From Gammaproteobacteria bacterium (GTDB lineage Bacteria > Pseudomonadota > Gammaproteobacteria > Chromatiales > Chromatiaceae): a DNA stretch of 9,516 nt. Both the position numbers and the translations under genes were made by a program. The notes under the pieces were generated by a model, which worked only from the letters and a program-made list of their open reading frames with translations, was not told the DNA's origin and ran no database searches. Shown in pieces: positions 7,002 through 9,516 of this stretch; within the stretch, counting starts at the first letter, position 1; every line of letters begins with the position of its first letter. The stretch is taken from positions 1-9,516 of the forward strand of contig DAOUQU010000042.1 in NCBI GenBank assembly GCA_030625445.1. Direction: 5' to 3'.

Positions 7002-8071
7002 CACCTGCCCCTCATTGCCATACGCAACTGACGGCCGCTTCGATCACTCACCTTGCCGACCAACTGCCCGCAAGCTGCATCAATATCAGTTCCACGGGTT
7101 TTGCGTGTGGTAGCAATCATTCCGGATCGCCTTAATCTCTGACGGAACTCTTCAATACGATCAGCAGGAGAAGAGCGATATGCTGTACCGGGAAACGGAT
7201 TAAAGGGAATCAGATTGACCTTGGAGGGAATGCCCTCAAGCAGGCGGATCAAAGCCCGGGCATCACGATTGCTGTCGTTGACCCCATCCAGCATCACATA
7301 CTCCCAGGTGATCTTGCGGCGCTTGTCATCCTTGATGTACTCCCTGCAGGCAGGAATCAACTGCTCCAGCGGGTATTTTTTATTGATAGGCACCAACTCG
7401 TCACGCAGCTGGTTTTCTGCTGCATGCAGTGACACGGCCAGGCAGACATCCGTTGCCTGCCGCAGCGCCTTTAATGCCGGAACTATACCCGAAGTACTCA
7501 GTGTCACCTTATGTTTGGAGAGTTGATAAGCCAGATCATCCTGCATAATATCCATAGCCGAGACAACCGCATCAAAGTTCGCCAGCGGTTCACCCATCCC
7601 CATCATGACCACATTCGTCACTGCCTGTTGCTCTCCGGACAAATGAACAGCCAGCCATACCTGCCCGATAATCTCACTGACGCTCAGATTGCGATTAAAA
7701 CCCTGCTGTGCTGTGGAACAGAATGAACACTCAAGCGCGCAGCCAACCTGTGAGGAGACGCACAGAGTGCCTCTGTTTTCCTCGGGAATAAAGACCGTCT
7801 CGATGCGCTGCCCACCCTCTATTTCGAGCAGCCGCTTGATCGTGCCGTCAAGGGAGGGCTGTTCAAAAACGATCTTCGGCAGGCGAATCTCCGTCTGCTG
7901 CTGAAGCACATCACGCAGCCGCTTCGGCAGATCCGTCATGGCATCAAAATCGACCACGCCGTGCTTGTGAATCCACTTCAGCAGGTTGCGTCCCTGATAG
8001 GCCTTGAAGCCAAACTCCTGACACAGAGACTCAAGGCCGCTGCGATCCAGGTCGAGAAGATTAACCGGCAT
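7001..8071 (-). CDS. rlmN: Dual-specificity rRNA/tRNA adenine-C2 methyltransferase RlmN
   Basis: A 356-residue radical-SAM enzyme that makes 2-methyladenosine at A2503 of 23S rRNA and A37 of certain tRNAs. The iron-sulfur cluster cysteines are Cys111-xxx-Cys115-xx-Cys118 (CALECSFC). Cys104, seven residues earlier, and Cys334 in TDIDAACGQL match the two catalytic cysteines of the family (118 and 355 in E. coli). GMGEPL (158-163) binds SAM. The N-terminal domain has the family pattern FKAYQGRNLLKWIHKHG (22-38). The ATG at 8071 has GGTGA about 4-5 nt upstream. The gap to the preceding lipoprotein gene is 33 nt with no evident promoter; the stop overlaps the start of pilW. The family's usual upstream neighbour ndk is not here. 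Confidence 0.98.
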   Translation of the reverse strand: MPVNLLDLDRSGLESLCQEFGFKAYQGRNLLKWIHKHGVVDFDAMTDLPKRLRDVLQQQTEIRLPKIVFEQPSLDGTIKRLLEIEGGQRIETVFIPEENRGTLCVSSQVGCALECSFCSTAQQGFNRNLSVSEIIGQVWLAVHLSGEQQAVTNVVMMGMGEPLANFDAVVSAMDIMQDDLAYQLSKHKVTLSTSGIVPALKALRQATDVCLAVSLHAAENQLRDELVPINKKYPLEQLIPACREYIKDDKRRKITWEYVMLDGVNDSNRDARALIRLLEGIPSKVNLIPFNPFPGTAYRSSPADRIEEFRQRLRRSGMIATTRKTRGTDIDAACGQLVGKVSDRSGRQLRMAMRGR

Positions 8072-8104
8072 GGTTCACCAACGTGCAGGTGATTAGCTGC
8101 AATA

Positions 8105-8710
8105 TCATCTGGGCGAATTCGCCATGTCGATAATCTGGGAGTTATTGTGTTTCAGATTCTCGTCAGAACCTGCAAATTCACTCGATTTTGAGGCAAACTC
8201 GACCGCCAAATCACTATGTCCCTGTTGCAGGCGCACATTCGCCAGGCGATTCCACAGCAGCGGATTGCGCGATTCGATACGCACGGCCCGTTCCAGTGTT
8301 GATGCTGCGCCACTGAGGTCGCCGGCCTGCTGCTGAGACTCGGCCTTCTCCAGCAATGATTTCGCCGCCTTCCCCATGGAGGCGCCCGAATCGTCAGAAC
8401 CGGCATAGGCAACCTGCTCACCTCCGGACGATAAAGAGTTGCTGCTCAAATCCGTGACAGGTGAATCTGTTGGCGCCTGCGGAACCTCACTCTCAAGTTC
8501 GCTGACCCGGTACTCCTCTCCAGGCTCCTGACCAAACTCACCGCCCTCTTCTGTTCCGACTTCAGGCATCTCAAGCGCACTTGTCGAACCTCCACCAACC
8601 CGCTCTCCATGCTGGTAAACCGGTGCAGGCTTTAGACGTGGCGTAGAGTTGGTACAGCCTGTCAATTGAACAACAAACAGCAGCAGCGCCAATACAATCA
8701 ATATTTTCAT
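8105..8710 (-). CDS. TPR lipoprotein, candidate PBP1B activator (LpoP-like)
   Basis: A 201-residue predicted outer-membrane lipoprotein: signal peptide with a long hydrophobic core (3-15) and lipobox LTGC (Cys19), Thr at +2 (no Asp inner-membrane retention signal). A disordered, Gly/Glu/Ser/Pro-rich linker (about 20-112) leads to two TPR-like helical pairs (about 115-148 and 149-182). Its ATG overlaps the mrcB stop as TAATG, with AGAGG 9 nt upstream, so the two proteins are probably made together. Known biology: in Pseudomonas and Acinetobacter the TPR lipoprotein LpoP activates PBP1B in species without LpoB. A lipid anchor, a flexible tether long enough to cross the periplasm, a TPR domain and direct coupling to mrcB make the same role likely here, but sequence homology to LpoP was not tested. 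Confidence 0.85.
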   Translation of the reverse strand: MKILIVLALLLFVVQLTGCTNSTPRLKPAPVYQHGERVGGGSTSALEMPEVGTEEGGEFGQEPGEEYRVSELESEVPQAPTDSPVTDLSSNSLSSGGEQVAYAGSDDSGASMGKAAKSLLEKAESQQQAGDLSGAASTLERAVRIESRNPLLWNRLANVRLQQGHSDLAVEFASKSSEFAGSDENLKHNNSQIIDMANSPR

Positions 8711-9516
8711 TAAAAAATACCTCTTAGAAATCCACCCAGTCCGCCATTACTCTTTTTTGACGGTCTGGATCGATTATTATCCCATGAATCACCATTAAAA
8801 TCAGGATGCCCATCGCTATCCCTGAATCCTCTTCCCGGCCGCCCTCCCTGACTTGAAGCCCCCCGTGAAGGAACAGGCGCCAGCAGGTGATCAGAACCGC
8901 AATATGCCTCCTCATAAGGCGTATAGCCTCTGAGGAAGGGCTTTTCAACCCCTTTGCCTCCACACACCGGATTGAACAGCATGCCGCTGCCGGAATCAAC
9001 CCGGGCCATCTCGATGGTGCCCGGAACCACCAGGTCCAGTGGAGATGGCTTTAGCGGCTTCATCATATCAGCCCACACACGCAATGCGCCGCTGGAACCG
9101 GAGAGACCCGCGGGCTTGTTATCATCCCGTCCGACCCATACCACAGTGACATAATCAGATGAGAAGCCGGCAAACCAGCTGTCGCGCAAATTATCAGTGG
9201 TGCCTGTTTTGCCGGCAAGATTCAGGGATTTCGGCAATGCGTTCAGCAGGTAGCGGGATGTCCCCCGGGTCACCACGGACTGCATCGCCCTGGAGAGCAG
9301 ATAGACCGGCCCGGCCGGCACCGTGCGTTTGATAGTCAATGGATAACGTTTCAAAGCCTTGTCTCCCGGCCCCATAACCTCACGAATTGCACGCAGTGGC
9401 GAGCGGTATCCACCGGATGCAATCGTCTGATAGAGCTGCGTCACCTCCAGCGGCGTCATGTTCACTGCACCCAGCAACAGGGATGGCAATGGATCAGGCT
9501 CGCTGCTCATGCCCAG
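8710..9516 (-). CDS. mrcB: Penicillin-binding protein 1B, C-terminal part (runs off right edge)
   Basis: Only the last 268 or so codons are in the window; the reading frame is open through base 9516, so the true start is outside and the ATG at 9510 is internal. The part present is the end of the transpeptidase domain of a bifunctional class A peptidoglycan synthase. It shows LLLGAVNMTPLEVTQLYQTIA, typical of PBP1B, and the third active-site motif KTGTT (bases 9196-9210), followed by WFAGFSSDYVTVVWVGRDDN. The SxxK and SxN motifs, the glycosyltransferase domain and any UB2H domain lie outside. After the catalytic fold come two cysteines (bases 8962-8964 and 8899-8901) and a low-complexity Gly/Arg/Ser/Asp tail ending GGFLRGIF. 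The choice of PBP1B over PBP1A rests on the local motifs and the downstream lipoprotein gene. Confidence 0.9.
   Translation of the reverse strand: MGMSSEPDPLPSLLLGAVNMTPLEVTQLYQTIASGGYRSPLRAIREVMGPGDKALKRYPLTIKRTVPAGPVYLLSRAMQSVVTRGTSRYLLNALPKSLNLAGKTGTTDNLRDSWFAGFSSDYVTVVWVGRDDNKPAGLSGSSGALRVWADMMKPLKPSPLDLVVPGTIEMARVDSGSGMLFNPVCGGKGVEKPFLRGYTPYEEAYCGSDHLLAPVPSRGASSQGGRPGRGFRDSDGHPDFNGDSWDNNRSRPSKKSNGGLGGFLRGIF

Noticed and set aside
9510..9510. The ATG at 9510 as the real start of a 266-residue gene
   Set aside because: The frame stays open to the window edge and the residues around it are inside a transpeptidase domain, so this is an internal methionine of a truncated mrcB.
1..9516. tRNA or rRNA genes, CRISPR arrays, insertion sequences, prophage or defence genes
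   Set aside because: None seen: coding sequence is nearly continuous, all genes are housekeeping families, and no spaced repeats or terminal inverted repeats of transposons were noticed.

Overview
The window looks like ordinary chromosomal DNA from a gammaproteobacterium. It carries the conserved block rlmN-pilW-rodZ-hisS-yfgM-bamB-der, an arrangement typical of that class, and its base composition is by eye in the low-to-mid 50s % GC. Every protein keeps its family's hallmark residues. I cannot place the organism to genus. I see no phage, transposon, defence or CRISPR features.

Layout: positions 21-848 on the + strand encode a YbbO-like short-chain dehydrogenase. Everything else, 845-9516, is one run of nine genes on the - strand. 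In transcription order they are the 3' part of mrcB (PBP1B, entering from the right edge), a TPR lipoprotein, rlmN, pilW, rodZ, hisS, yfgM, bamB and der. The largest gap is 33 nt, and most junctions overlap by 1-4 nt (TAATG, TGATG, GTGA, ATGA, ATGA) or are separated by 3 nt. The run therefore looks like one translationally coupled operon. No stretch over 300 nt lacks a gene, so any promoter for the - strand genes lies beyond the right edge or inside coding sequence. The + strand gene and der converge and overlap by 4 nt. The only convincing intrinsic terminator for the - strand run lies inside the dehydrogenase gene.

How the genes fit together: the operon mixes cell-envelope assembly with translation. 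Envelope genes are PBP1B (peptidoglycan synthase), its probable lipoprotein activator, PilW (pilus secretin assembly), RodZ (rod shape), YfgM (Sec-associated periplasmic chaperone network) and BamB (beta-barrel assembly). Translation genes are RlmN (rRNA/tRNA methylation), HisS (histidyl-tRNA synthetase) and Der (50S assembly).

Points of interest are: the TPR lipoprotein next to PBP1B, a candidate LpoP-type activator; loss of ispG from its usual place between rodZ and hisS; a terminator embedded in the opposing gene; a PilW that ends early; and a strictly alternating arginine stretch before the RodZ membrane helix. I found no clearly new multi-gene system.
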